NCBI GenBank assembly: GCA_009617715.1
Contig: VTFK01000003.1
Coordinates: 3,162,001 to 3,226,000, forward strand
Direction of reading: 5' to 3'
Origin: Plectrocnemia conspersa
Lineage: Eukaryota > Arthropoda > Insecta > Trichoptera > Polycentropodidae
Length of the DNA stretch: 64,000 bases
A model generated the notes under the pieces. The model was not told where the DNA came from. It saw nothing but the letters and a program-made list of their open reading frames with translations, and did not search any database. Positions 1 to 12,615 of the stretch are shown piece by piece. Made by a program: the position numbers and the translations under genes. The number at the start of each line of letters is the position of its first letter. The stretch's first letter is position 1.

Positions 1-117
1 GTCGTTATTAGTGCTTTTCATCGTGAGAAGAATAGTGATTATTGATTATTTAAATTAAATTAAATGATTCACGATGATCCATAAACAATACGAATTATCA
101 TTACAATAAACAAAAAA

Positions 118-650
118 TATAACGCAAGCCGCCATTGCGGCCCTTAGACCGATATTTAATAGAAAAAGCGCGCTAACTGCAATATAAAAAAAAAAAATTT
201 CAATCTATAAACAATTAATTTTAGTATATACCTGTCCGGTGTTGAGTAACACCTAATACTATTTTTTCTAAATTACAAGTCATTCAAAACAAAGCTTTAA
301 AAATAATATAGAATACATCTTTATATACTAATCTTAAAAAATTGCATATTATAAAAGAACACTGTTATTTTCATACCATAAAACATTATAAAAATATCTA
401 GCGAAGTATGGTTTCAAACATATAGTATTTTTATCAATAATTCCAGTTATCCAATTAAATGTACTAAAATCGTCATTTAATTTCTTGTTTCTTGTATTTA
501 AATATTTTTTATGCGCTTAAATTTTAAAGGGTTTTGTATTTTTCCTCTTAAATTATAACTATAATACAAACGCTTTGTTTTATATTCATATTTTTTTATT
601 ATTGAATTTAGCTGATAACATATTGTAAACATGAAAATGGTTACAAACCA
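118..650 (+). mobile_element. Jockey-type LINE 3' end, decayed copy 1
   Basis: A 5'-truncated, decayed non-LTR retrotransposon tail. Reading with stops and shifts, the plus strand gives AAIAALRPIFNRKSAL, then YKQLI, CPV, and then KLQVIQNKALKII, the typical C-terminal end of a Jockey-clade reverse transcriptase. It matches the copy at 32445-33112 segment by segment, including the 3' UTR motif ATTGTAAACATGAAAA near 622. At least two stop codons interrupt the frame, so it is inactive. The 5' break lies just upstream of the LAAI block, as in the other copies here. The right edge is approximate because the 3' UTR runs into the hairpins at 653-717. Family assignment rests on recognised motifs, not a search. 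Confidence 0.75.
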
Positions 651-652
651 GT

Positions 653-717
653 CACATGTATACTATATATAAAATTATATATAGTATACATGTGTCTCAC
701 ATACAAATGTATGTGAG
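653..717. repeat. Two adjacent perfect hairpins
   Basis: Two inverted repeats lie back to back. The first has 19-nt arms at 653-671 and 676-694 around an AAAT loop, with no mismatch. The second has 9-nt arms at 696-704 and 709-717, again around AAAT. They sit exactly where the LINE 3' UTR ends, and the first arm resembles the TGTACTATATATTATAT stretch of the better LINE copy near 33057. They may be an expanded LINE tail or an unrelated foldback insertion. Confidence 0.8.
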
Positions 718-718
718 G

Positions 719-929
719 CACTTTTTGATACTAAAAAGCAGACGGTTAACGGAAGTTCATATCAATAGAAAATCTAAATCACTCTGTAGAGATATCGCAT
801 CAGAACTAATGAATTTTTACAATTTTTAATCATCTGCATACAGTAGAAAACGGAATTTGTTACTACCGTATTTATGATATTAATAAATAACGTGGAGAAC
901 AGAGGTCTCAAGTTGGAACCTTGAGGAAC
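719..929 (-). mobile_element. Non-LTR reverse transcriptase relic (minus strand)
   Basis: The minus strand from 929 downward reads VPQGSNLRPLFSTLF, a clear form of the GVPQGSxLGPLLF block of LINE reverse transcriptases, then INIINTVV. After a frame change it reads a degenerate catalytic ADDLKLY region, then LQSDLDFLLI and a closing KKC. The order and spacing are those of the RT palm of Jockey-like elements. The frame is broken in several places and the second catalytic aspartate region is garbled, so it is inactive. It lies opposite to and beside LINE copy 1, so it is a separate insertion. Confidence 0.75.
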
Positions 930-945
930 CTTTAGATGGGATTTA

Positions 946-1640
946 TATAATTTATAATTATAGTTTCGAATACTTTAAAAATATTTGTGTTAGTAAAAGT
1001 GTTGAAAATTGACATATTTTTAATATAATTATCTAAGGTAAAAACGTTTGATTGGATCAAATCATATTCAGTATAATGGTTTATCTGGATTAGTATATAT
1101 ATGTAGATTTTCTTATTATTATAAATCATATCAAAGTGGAATTTAAATCAGTTATTACATCATTGAAAAATATAATTATCGAAATCGGTCACATTGAGCT
1201 TTCAAAGCTCTCTGGTCCGCGTCTAATTCGGCGCGTGACGGCGTTCGAATTCGAATCGCGAATTCTAAATTCGAAAGTGACTGTTAATGTCGCACATTAA
1301 GAGTTATGATGTGTTAGATCCCGAATTTAATGGCTCGGTTTTTCGCACTTCAAACAAGAAAGAGCTAGGCGCCTAGTTCGTTGTCTTACGAAACTTAGTA
1401 GATAGGTACGCCCCCACGGCTTTACGACGCGATATTGAAAGCCAACTAATACTTAAATCCGGCGTAAATTCATTAAGAAAATACTGAATGTTATAACTTA
1501 AGATACTTTCCGGCTTCTGGCCAGATGTTAATTTTAAAAGTTGCGCATTTAACGGCTGCATTGATAGATTTAGTCTTGGCGGGGGCCGTTGATTAAAACC
1601 GATCGCGGAAAAGATTATGCGCAAACTATCGTCGGATTTT
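946..1640. other. A+T-rich spacer, then a G+C-richer island (1180-1640)
   Basis: Up to about 1180 I see nothing. From 1180 to 1640 base composition shifts to about 45% G+C. The block holds three TTCGAATTC/GAATTC-like palindromic motifs near 1235-1265 and a G+C-rich stretch near 1575-1600. The longest frame, 83 codons on the minus strand, has no recognisable protein character. A conserved non-coding element is possible; nothing here proves it. Confidence 0.3.
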
Positions 1641-4160
1641 TCATCAATTAATTAATTATACGATACTGTTTTAGAATTCTGAGTAAGATATCGAATAAAA
1701 AATAGAATGTACGACCGTGAAATATTTACTTGCAATAATATACGTTTTATAATAACGTGTCTTCGAGAAAAATAATTAAATAAGCTACTCGTCACCAAAT
1801 ATTAAAATATGACCTGACTGAAAAACAATAAAATTTTCAAACTACACATTGAGGGTGTTTCTTAACATTAATCACTAGCTCTTAAAAAAATAAAATTAAT
1901 AATTCGAATAACAGGTCAAAATGATTTGTAATGCAAACAGTGGTTTCTGGGCCAAAATCTCGAAGAGAATTGTAGAATGATAATTTTAACGGGGATTTAT
2001 TATTTGATAATTTTATTTTGCCTACAACAAGCATTGTAACAGTTAGTTAGATATATTCAGAAAAAGTGTCATAAATCAGTAGTACAAAATTTTATTATAA
2101 TATATTTTTGTCAGAAAATTGGTCATGTCCTTTTATTTTGATAAACTATTTTATCACACAGAAATGCAATTCGATAATTATACACATTCGTGTTTCTCTA
2201 AAATACAAATAATTAGTATTTTCATGTTTATCATAACTTGGTATTGGATTAGTTACTGTTTCTAGAGATTAGTCTTACGTAATAGTGTTGCAGTATTTTT
2301 TGAAGATTTCATATAGAAAATAGTTTTATATATGTATATAATTTTTTCACTTTATTTTTAATTATTTATTGTTTATAATTTTTATCACCAGAATTTGCTC
2401 TAATTAACTGTAAAACCAATCTCAAGTTTTGCTACCCCATTTTTTTTGATAAATAACCACTTAACATTTTCAGAAAAACAATCGAGAATACACCTATTTT
2501 TTTATAATAATATAGAAAATATCACAAATCAGGATTAATTATAGCGTAAACGATATAGTATATTATAAAAATGTTTCTTAAAATAAATATAAACCGTGCA
2601 ATAAAAAAGTTTATACAATACAAATTGGTAATCGAATTTAATTTAGCAAATATTAGTGTTTATTTCGTTTTCTATTCATTATGCGGGTTTTCTGGTAAAT
2701 ATCAGTCTTATGGTCAATAATAGCAAGCTCTTGAACATTTATATTTTCATAATATACTTATTAACTTGAAATTCTGTTTTATACAATTTTCTTGTACACT
2801 GATTAATCAGTATTTTTTTCATAAAATTAAGAGAAATTGCTCGAAAAAACTACAATGAAAAACTCCAGATGTTGTTTTTTTACTTGGGACGAGAATTCGT
2901 TATTTATGGAAACTATTTGCATAGTTTAGACCTATGAAGAATGTCCGTATTATGTAAAAAATATCGTGGGATTTAAATATAAATAATCTATAAACCATAT
3001 AAACTATCGTGTCATATTGTATCTGAAGCTAATTTATTATTAGGCATTAATAATCTTGGCATGCTCTTTATTTTGAGTCGAATGAAAGAAAATAGGTGCG
3101 AATTTATATTTGTGTGAGTTTTTTAATTAACCCGTGACCCGCAAGATAATTACTGGTAGTCTCTTGTTAAATTTAGATCTCTTCTATTTCAGATTTTAAA
3201 AATTTTGATTTGTTTAAAATATAGGTTTTTACTTATTACTAGAAGACTTTGTGAAATCTCAAAGAAAGTACAATAATCTAAAAAATATAGCCAAAAAAAA
3301 TATAAACATGAAATATTTTAATGTACCATTGAGCAAAAATGTTTGTAATAGTTATTTATGAATAATTGATAGTCGTGAAGTATAGATTTTAATTTTGGTG
3401 ATTACAGAAAAAAAAGTGGAATAATTGAAAAAGTTTACAAAGAGGACTTCACCTAAATTTTGCAACTATTCACAAAAAAAATGTTGGAGTAGTAAAGTAG
3501 AGTTTATAAAATAAGCTTTTAATGCAGTTATTGATTATAAAACAAGTCAAACTATTGCTAATCGGTTTAAACTAAATATTTGATTCGCAACCTAAATGTA
3601 TGCGGCTTAAAATATAACTAGTCGCAAAGTTACAATTATATACGATACAAAGCAATATATATTACGAGATAAATTAGTGAAATTATTAAATATTACTAAG
3701 AAAGTATTAAAATAGATTTCACTAAAAAATATTAAGCAAGTCAAAATGTAGAATTTGCAGAATTATTAAAAAAAAATATTTTAGCTATTTATGACATATC
3801 ATAGAGCAACAATCGATGACTTTGCCGTGGTTTAGTTTTATTTATTTTTTTAACCATTTTAATAAAATGAGACCCTTTTTATTAAAAAAAATTAAAATGG
3901 TTCAATTATCTAACCTTATTATAACATAATATGTAAATAAACCTGATAAAAAAATTATCATAGACAAATTGAAGTAAATATTAATTGATATATTAATTAG
4001 TTTCAATTAAAATGAAATATATTTATACATAATCTATTCAATTTATTTTATTTTTCACAATGCATTTTTACACTAGCGAAAATTTTGATATTATTGAGCT
4101 TTTTCAGACAGTAGACATTAGTAACAGTTTATTTTATAAACATATTGCGACATAAATGGA
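1641..4160. other. A+T-rich spacer, no gene seen
   Basis: Very A+T-rich DNA with no supported exon, RNA or element. The only structure noted is an imperfect foldback near 3860-3905, where AACCATTTTAAT and its complement flank about 30 bases. Confidence 0.6.
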
Positions 4161-4169
4161 AAAATGTAA

Positions 4170-4520
4170 ATGCTGCCATCAGGCGAAAAGTTTTCGCTGG
4201 AAAGTCAAATTGTATTATTTTCGGCTGTGATCTTTTGGAGCAACTAGAATCTGTCGTAATTTATTTTCATGCTGATGCTTGACGATTCGGTTGTGTGGTC
4301 GATACGCTCTCCTTAATCTTCTCTACCACCTGTGACCAGTCACATTCTTAGATCATGCTGGTTTGAGACATCTTTGGCGAATCGCAGATAAGGATGTTTG
4401 CAAGCTAAATGCATCGCATCTTAGACACACCCCCAAAATGTTTTTACGCCTTCAGATAAACGGTCTAGATGGCCACACAGGCGATCGGTAACCAAATAGT
4501 CGAATAACAATAATTTTGTG
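4170..4520. other. G+C-richer island, unidentified
   Basis: About 350 bases near 45% G+C inside A+T-rich DNA. It reads like old transposon-derived or regulatory DNA, but I found no frame with a recognisable domain on either strand. An 18-bp near-simple direct repeat (ACTATGTTTGGTTAAAAA at 4686 and 4712, period 26) follows downstream. Confidence 0.3.
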
Positions 4521-4879
4521 CGTAGGGTAGAATGTATTGTCTAGTGCGCGTTCGTTCCAAATAAAGAGTAGTAAAGTGTTTAATCTCAAAGGCGTTCGAG
4601 CATCAAACGTCGAGTTTTAAACAGCTTACGTTTATTAGATAATAATCATTCAAATTAAACGAAAATTATTTATATTAAATCTATTACTATGTTTGGTTAA
4701 AAATATTAAAAACTATGTTTGGTTAAAAAATAAATTTTATTGTGCTCAGAAACACCACAAAAATTTTAAATATTTACTTATTTGTAAAAAAATAATAAGC
4801 CCTACATTCTGATCTAATAAATTGTCTTATTTGACAGTACTGAAAAAACAATAACATATATTAAATTTAATTCAATATT

Positions 4880-5330
4880 CGATCATAACTGTCCATCTTA
4901 ACGTCCAGCATAGAATCCTAGCATCCGATTTTTATTTACATCTTCCCCTCAAATCAATATAAAGCACGAATCGTCCGTTTTGTTACAGCATAACGGCCAC
5001 CATAAGTGCGGCCATCATCCACGACTGGCATTGTCGCCAAGAGCCCGCATCGGAGGCCTATGGGTGTCGGCCACAATGGGACCATTGTGGTCCGCTGGTC
5101 GCGTTTGGCTACCACGCACCATTGTTATGATAATACATCTCGCCGGAATGTCATTTAATGCTGCCCAATGATTGTCAGATTAGCTACCGAAGACTGAAAT
5201 TTATAATTTAATATCGAAAAGATAGTAAATACTGGCGATTGTCCCGCGGGCCGCAAGTGGGACGTCGTGTCGGCCACACGCGCCGTAGGTAAACACGCAC
5301 AACCCACGGGCCCAAATTTAAAACGATCAC
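4880..5330. promoter_or_regulatory. G+C-rich island with Sox-type palindrome
   Basis: The island contains CCACAATGG-GA-CCATTGTGG at 5071-5090, a perfect 9-bp inverted repeat with a 2-bp spacer. Each half contains the HMG-box (Sox) core ACAATGG, and another core, ACCATTGTTATG, lies near 5122. A forkhead-type GTAAACA occurs near 5288. The plus strand is open for 63 codons from 4980, but the product looks like no protein I know. An enhancer is the likelier reading; this is inference from motifs. Confidence 0.35.
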
Positions 5331-5700
5331 AGTGAATGAAAATTTAGAAAATGTTTGATTTTATTATATGAAATATTGTGCTTTGGGTGTTGTTAATAAT
5401 AATAAAATTGTTAATGAGCGCGTGGGAAAGGTGTAGCGTGTTGCTTTTCTTGAGCTTTACCCAAGAGGTAAAAATATAGCGTCAGGGAAGCGTTAATGTG
5501 CATTTTATGACAAATCACGAATATTGAATGTGTTCAATCGTCAGCGGGAGTAAACCGTGTTTGTTATGTGGCAATAAAATAAATTTGACTCTTTCGTGTC
5601 AATATATTTATAGATCGGTCCTATTAAATATAACTATAATCTGGCCTGAACTTGGACTTTTGTCTATTTTCTGTTTAAACCCAAAGCTAACCGAATCGAA

Positions 5701-5795
5701 TTAATTAAACCTAACTTGACATAATGAAAGTCCTAAAACTAACTATAATTTTTGAATTTTTATCAGGTGTATTTGTTTAGGTTAGGTTTAATTAA
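5701..5795 (+). mobile_element. 95-bp foldback MITE, copy 1
   Basis: Perfect 15-bp terminal inverted repeats, TTAATTAAACCTAAC at 5701-5715 and its complement at 5781-5795, bound a 65-bp interior. The interior block ATGAAAGTCCTAAAACTAAC is nearly the same as one in the inverted element at 36188-36283, which has the same total length. That makes it a dispersed family and not a chance palindrome. No coding capacity and no clear target duplication. Superfamily unknown. Confidence 0.65.
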
Positions 5796-5799
5796 TATT

Positions 5800-8590
5800 A
5801 AATACTGTGCTATTTTTTCTAACGATGTGACGTCACAATTCTGTGAAAATCTGATCATGTGGATATACCCGTACTAGATTGCTAACAAATTTAATTTAAC
5901 TGTTACTGAGCATTTAAATAAATGGTTTGATGCATTTTAACTGGCTGAGTTAGTGAAATTATATTTGTACTAGTGAAAATATAACTTCATTGTTCACAAA
6001 AACGCTAAATAATATACAATAAAAATTATAAATAAATCGCTAAAAATATTCTCTACCATTTTATCACGAATTTATTATTATTTTAGCGAATGATTTACAA
6101 TTGCAAAGCAAATATTAATTACTTTTGTTATTGCTTGTCTTCTTGAACTGATTGATTATTCACTGACATTAATCCTTATAAATATAATAGTATCTATTTT
6201 CATTATTTTTCTATGTTTTAGCCAGGGCCATGTCTTTATTTTGTTTAATAAGCATTTCCTTGTTTTTAAAATCATCAAAGAAAATTGGCTCGCAAAAATA
6301 ATTAAAATAATTTATAGCTATATAAAATTATATTACTTGTAAATCGTTCACGTGCCAACAAAATTTTCTAACGATCAACTTCTGTTATTCGTGCCATAAG
6401 TTCATAATATCTGTTATTTTTAACTATTTGAATATCGAATAGTTAACGACAAAATAATCGAATTTATGTTTGTGTAAAGTTATATAAATATCGAATACAC
6501 ACATAATTTCACGTTGTTAAAAAACAATAAATTGATAGAGCTTTGACTATTTCAAACTTTAAATCAGTATGATGTTTCATTTTATTTATTCCTGTTACCG
6601 AAAAGACTACAAAAAAGATTACCATAATAAATTTATGAACATAAACATACATTTGATTAACAAATAATATCATACAAACCAAATTCTACTACAATACATT
6701 TGCTTTGTATAATATTATTGGTTGTTATAAAAAACATACAGATGAAACTTAAAAAAAATATAAAACTGTGTTTTTAGCATTTTTGAAGCCAAAGATATTT
6801 GTTTGTTGTATTCAAATAGTCTCATTGGTATATCTTATGAACGATGCAATCGGCAAAATAATTTTCTCTGACTCCTTGACGCACATTTAAGTTAACTTTT
6901 TAATATATTTTTACTATTGATACAATGATAATAAATTAAAATAGCACAAATAATGAATGGTTTAAGCTAAAATTAAACTTGGATTTATTACACCAAATGG
7001 CTTTTGCGCAATCCTAAAGTGTCCAGTCTTGCTTTTATTTAAAAACAACGACTCTAAGTTACACTTGCTAGGCTCTTTTGCTTAATTTTGTATAATGGAT
7101 GGTCTTTGCTTGCATACTTTTAACTAACCCGCTCTAAAAATATGATACACCCTATTTTAACATATTTGTTTACAGATATTTCGTACGAATTTGAATATAA
7201 TATACTCAGTTTATGGCATTCACTAAAATTTAGTATTTCGGTATTTATGAAATGGTGATATATTTAGTTTAAGAATTAAATAACGCAAGTGAAAACACGC
7301 TGTCACATACTTATTTTACCACAAATTTAAGCTGTAATGTAAAAACCTTGCTCATTAATTAAACTTAAGCTAAGAAAAACAATACAATTTTTGCTTTGCT
7401 TAGAACCTTTTTATTTTTAAAATTTTGGCTTTAAAAAGGCAAAATTCACAATAATCAAGAGGGTGGAACTATTATTTCTAATGAAAATTTCTAGCTACAT
7501 TCCGCAATTATCTATAAATATTCGGGAAAATTGGCACTGATTTAATATTTAGGATATATTTATGGTTGGAAAAATACTGATTGATATATTTCCAGCCAAT
7601 TTTTATTTCAAATTATAACCGCAAACGTATAATCTAAATTTTAAATATATAATACGATTTTATAATTAAAACTTTATTACAAATCCGACATAGGGTAATT
7701 AAATTGGTTTCGAAAAAAATAAATAAATTCAGATTTTTTTCATATTGTGTTACTATAAGCATCATTGTAAAAATTAAGACGATTCTAATGCTTGTTTAAT
7801 GTTATGTTTAGTTATGCTTAATTTTATAAATTAAAATAATAAACTTGGGACATTATTTTTGTTCAGTACAATATAAAATATAAATTATATAATACAAAAA
7901 ATGGCAACTACAGAGAAGCATATTGAGATACTGATAAATTTGTACTCACTCATAACACACGTCGGTTACAATAACATTAAAACATTAAAAACAACATGTT
8001 AAATGTTTAATATTTAATATAAAAAAACATTAAATTCTGAAGTAAATTTTAAGTATATATAAGGAAATAAATTAAAATTACTTTTACTGTATTTATTTTA
8101 TAGTAAAATTAATTTATATTTATTTTCCTATAAGATGAAACCCAGATTAAATTAATTGCTGAAGAACACAACATTTGTTAAAACACAAATGTAAACATCT
8201 TAAAATAAACTCTTTAGCAGCATTATATAAATACTGCAAATAAAATTGGTTTTTCAAATAAAAGTGTATGAATATGTTATTTTTGCCACTAAACTAAGAA
8301 ATTATTCTGCTTTTGTAACTTGTATAGCATCTTTAATGACAATATTGTTCTTAAAAATATCACCCACTCTTTCAAAAAAGTTCAAAAGAGCAAGATTGAC
8401 ACGTGTCGTAAAAATGTCACAATAACAGTTACTGTCTTTTAAAAGCAAAACTATCGGTTTTATACCCAGCACATGTATGTATTTATGTACATAGATATAT
8501 ATTATAAAATGTAGAAAATGGTCCTATAATCCTTTAATACATTTTAATTTTGCTATTATTATTAATTTAAAAAAATAAGCAACCAAGAAC
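5800..8590. other. A+T-rich spacer, no gene seen
   Basis: Long A+T-rich stretch without supported exons, RNA genes or elements. A palindromic E-box, GACACGTGTC, occurs at 8398-8407 and recurs identically at 15436-15445. Confidence 0.6.
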
Positions 8591-8599
8591 TATTCAGTA

Positions 8600-9090
8600 T
8601 TCGTTTTCAATCAACATCTCGGTAAAGGGTCATAGGGTTAATTATCGAAGCGAACTTGTTAATTAACGGAATACGTTAATTACTCTTTATATGACAGATG
8701 ACGAGGTTAATTGATGTAATTTACATGTGGGTCAATCAGCGAGACGTCCATTACAATTAAGTTCAAACTGAGGGTAAACAGATTTTTGGTATGATTTATT
8801 GTGACGTTTAATTGTTAAGATTTCACGCGTCGCGAACGGTTAATTTTATACAAATAATTACAAGTATCGATGATGATAATTTACATGAAACGATTTAAAT
8901 TAGCCAATTTTTCAATCTGAAATTCGCTTTAATGACGCCCATCGTCTGCCGTGAAATTTATAGCTTATTTCTGCCAGATAAATTATAAAAACCAAAAGGC
9001 GAGATTAGTACAGCTGCGGAATCCATTGACGCAGACACTTCAGGCGTGGCGTGAAATGAGTTCAAACTTCTTTTCGATGAGCTGAAGGTC
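8600..9090. promoter_or_regulatory. Island rich in TTAATTAAC-type sites
   Basis: About 490 bases of more balanced composition, with several homeodomain-type cores (GGTTAATTA, TTAATTAACG, GTTAATTAC, GGTTAATTG) clustered near 8635-8720 and more to 9000. No open frame of note on either strand. Clustered TAATTA cores in a G+C-shifted block fit an enhancer; composition alone could produce some of them. Confidence 0.3.
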
Positions 9091-9939
9091 GCTTTTGTAT
9101 AATTTTAATCGCTTATATATAAAGTTATTGCTATTTTACTATTAACTCTAAGACATGAAAATCAATGTGCATACTTGGGTAACTCTAGGATGAAATTGAT
9201 TGTAAAAAAATCGCTACAACAACAAAAATAGTATATTTTTTAATGTAGTGCTGTAAATTTTTTTTTATAGATATGCTTAGTTTGTTATTGATTTTATATG
9301 TTGTACTGGTACATGTCACACTGGACCATTATAAATTTTTATCTATAATGATGGAAAGTAGCTAAAAATTGATTATAAATTTATATTTAATAGTAAAAAA
9401 ACATCTGATATATGTATGCATATTAATTGGTGCTGGCCATTAAATATAATAATTCTGGAAATTTTTTCGGTCGAATGGACAGTTTCTATATTTTACTGTC
9501 ATCCAATTTTATGAGCACCTTATATAGAAAAAAATATGTATAAATGTCTCTGATTTTTTATTATATACATTGAATATTTTTCTGGATGTGACATTAGCCA
9601 CTTCGTGGGAGATCCTTGTGTTATTCCTAAAAATGTTGAACCAAGAGCAGTATCGCTGGTTTTGAAGACAGTCTTCAATAAAAATGACGCACGTATATTT
9701 TGTGTATAAGAATAATGTTAATAGTAAAACAATTAAATAAAATTTTATGAATCGTACCGTAAATAATTTTGGACTTTTTAGTCAATAAAAAATTATTAAA
9801 AAATACATATGTTTATCGAGAACAAAGTACATTTCTCTCTTATATCTCAGTGAATTTTACTATATGTACCGCAATTCTGATCAAATCCTCTTAGTGTAAA
9901 TATGAGCTCTCAAAAGCGCAGTAATCACCCAATGATTAA

Positions 9940-10460
9940 ACACAATCAAACGCTGCTATTCATAATGCATGCTCACATGTTGATCGTACCAACCAAAAGG
10001 CCACTAATTGAGCCCACAAGCCGTCGCATCCAATTTGGCGTCCAATTAAGAAGAAAATGACCGGTGTGTGTATGTATGTGTGTATCCGTATATACATATA
10101 ATATTTTTGTCGGTCGTTTTCTTTATCCCCGTTCGCTTGTCGACGTTTGATCTTAACAATAATAATCATTAATACACTTCACCACCTATTGATTCCGCAC
10201 CTCACACTTGACCACCCCCACGGTCGCGTGCGAGGGTATTTTCATTAGTTTCCCGTTGTGTTGTGGACATCAGACGCGTATACGGACGCGATCAGCTGTT
10301 CACTATCACCGACGCCGGTGCTGTACATGTTGGTGTTAGACGCTGAGTTTATAGTGTGTGTGTGAATGTGCGATAGACGGCGGGAAAATGTAAGGGCGCT
10401 CTCACATTCACCGATGAATTGTTTTGTGCTGCTTTGAACATACTATACAGCACCGGCACT
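9940..10460 (+). promoter_or_regulatory. Promoter-like G+C-rich block
   Basis: A block with CpG-containing motifs (ACGCGTATACGGACGCG near 10273, CGACGCCGGTG near 10309), GT-rich stretches and no long frame. It precedes the candidate first exon at 12.3 kb by about 2 kb and has the texture of an insect promoter and 5' UTR. No TATA box or convincing donor was found, so strand and function are uncertain. Confidence 0.25.
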
Positions 10461-10776
10461 TTTTTTACGGATAATACAGTGACATGCGATTATTAATAAA
10501 ACCATGTAAAAGCAAAAACATATGCGTAGAATAATTTAGTGGTTTGGACAGTTCGATTGGGCGTCCGAATCACTATAGCGCTGAGGTTGTGACAATGATA
10601 AGCGTTACAGTAAGTTTGCGATCGAGTTCGATAAACATGAATAGTAATTTTAAAATTTTTACAAAAACGTGCTTTATTAGGAAAATATTAAAAAATTAGG
10701 CCAATGAGACTCAGAATGAAATATAATTAGAGTCTTATTATATTTACATGTTGCGACAAACGATGAATGAATAGAT

Positions 10777-10890
10777 GTTTTCTCCGAGCGGTGGTGGAGA
10801 AGCTGGCGGGAGGATGAAGTCAGTGGACGATCCTCAGAGTTATTGTAGTTGTCTGCAGCAAGTGTCTGGAGGCAGTTACTCTTGGTGTGA
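10777..10890 (+). repeat. Dispersed repeat, copy 1
   Basis: The first 61 or so bases match 37920 onward with about six differences: TTTTCTC-GAG, then GGTGGTGGAGAAGCTGG, AGGATGA, GTCAGTGGA and GATCCTCAGAG. Similarity fades after a shared TGTAGTT. Four of the six differences fall on third positions of one plus-strand frame (FS-SGGGEAGGRM-SV-DPQ), which hints at a formerly coding source. No protein family recognised. Confidence 0.6.
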
Positions 10891-10999
10891 TGATCGTGTT
10901 CGGGAGTCTCAGGTTCACATCTGTCTGCCAGGCGGGGTGAATCTGCTGGTCTCTTCGAATAGCTGCTGGTGACTTGTGACTGCCTGGGATTGTAATGAG

Positions 11000-12040
11000 G
11001 GCTGTGTGTTCCAAAATTATTTACGCTATTGTGTTCTTTCCATCAATTTGGTCACAGTAAATTTAGTTTTGAGACATAGACCCTTTCAAACGTGGTCATC
11101 TGTGTGTGTTCGCTATATTATTAATTTACTCTAAAAGATTTATAAACCTTAATGACAAGTTTTAGAGCTTTTGAAAAACCATGTCATTTTTAAAATGTTT
11201 TAAATTATTTCATACCTTGAAAATATTTTTTCATTGGATGCTTAGCAGAAAAATAGATACCTAATGTGTATTCCTCACATTACGGCTAAACATAAATTGG
11301 TATCTTGTTTTCTTAAAGTCAAACACTAGGTCAAATAATCTTGATATACCGTGTACTTTCGTTTATTTGGGTGCGGATTGTCCGTGTATGAATTTTTTTT
11401 TTGAAATCATATAAAAACATATCAGTATTGAGTTGCACAATTAAAGTTAAGCAAATCCTTTTCTTTTCTAAAATTTTCGAATACATACGTTGCAGGTTTC
11501 TGTTTCAATTGAATATTTGATTTTTTCTTTTCGGGTTTCTAGCGTAATGGGCTTATTTTTAAAATATGGATTATTTAAAAATTTTACATCAAAAAATACT
11601 TTTAGAATTTAAATACTTTGTACAATTTGTTTTTTTTAATAAATAACTAACTAGAGTTTGATCATTATTCCCTCGGCTCTTTTCGTTTTCTTATACCTAA
11701 ATATCCTTAATTTGTCTCTATTTCTAGAATTAAATCTATGTTTTATCTTTATTTCTTATTAAATACTTATTACAATACTCTGGTAACGTATTTTTTTTTA
11801 TTTTATATATAAATACTAAAATATCTTAAGTACTTATACATATTTAGCCGAGTCTAAAAATTATAAAATTTAAACTATTTTACTCGCGAATGATCTTGTG
11901 TGATATATTATACATTGTTTATTGCTTTTTTTAATATTAAAGCTTAAATAACTTTACTTTTTTACTTATTAGCTGTAAAAAAATCTTACAATAATTTCCA
12001 CTTTCCTTCTCCAGATGATCGACTTTCTTCAATTCAACTT
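11000..12040. other. A+T-rich spacer, no gene seen
   Basis: A+T-rich DNA with T-runs. I see no supported gene, RNA or element. Confidence 0.6.
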
Positions 12041-12324
12041 TAAACCAAAATCAAGCGGTTTCCAACTATGATCACTCGCGGGGTTAAACTGCATTCAAAT
12101 CAACCCAAAATAAACACCAGACCGTGTGAGAGGTGCCTTACATACATACCACATAGTGAGATGTGTGGCCGGCGTCAGATATGGGGTAAAGTAAATACGA
12201 GTCCGTCCACCAAAATACTTGACTAGTGGGAAAGCATGTGGCGAGACGACGCGTCCCGACGCTTCCATTACTAAAATATATACACAATTATAATGCTAAT
12301 TAGTAACCGGCGATTTGACTGATC

Positions 12325-12615
12325 AGTGCCTTGTTAAAAAGTGTTCATCAAAATTGTCCATATAGTACAGAGTAAATAACCTCAAAAGTGAAAGTGTAAA
12401 CAAACTAACTTTAAAATATTTTTTTTAAAAAACCGTAAAATATCGTGCAAAGATTGTGATTTTTTTATTTTCGGGTTTAATTAATTAAATAAAATAAAAA
12501 GTTATGTTATATGTGTGTGTACATTGTTGTATACGAAGTGACAGCTGTCAAACGTGATACGAGTGTGCGTGCTTGCTAACGGGCGCTTAAAAGCTTCGGA
12601 TCAGCTGGACTAAAA
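12325..12615 (+). promoter_or_regulatory. Candidate non-coding first exon with upstream promoter
   Basis: The block 12040-12300 is G+C-richer (GAGACGACGCGTCCCGACG near 12243). It leads to an arthropod-type initiator TCAGT at 12323-12327. The DNA that follows has the texture of an insect 5' UTR (CTCAAAAGTGAAAGTGTAAAC) and ends in AAA|GTAAGT with the donor GT at 12616. All three frames contain stops, as expected for an untranslated exon. The next candidate exon is at 14363. No TATA box or clear DPE was found. The start is set at the initiator and is approximate. Confidence 0.35.
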
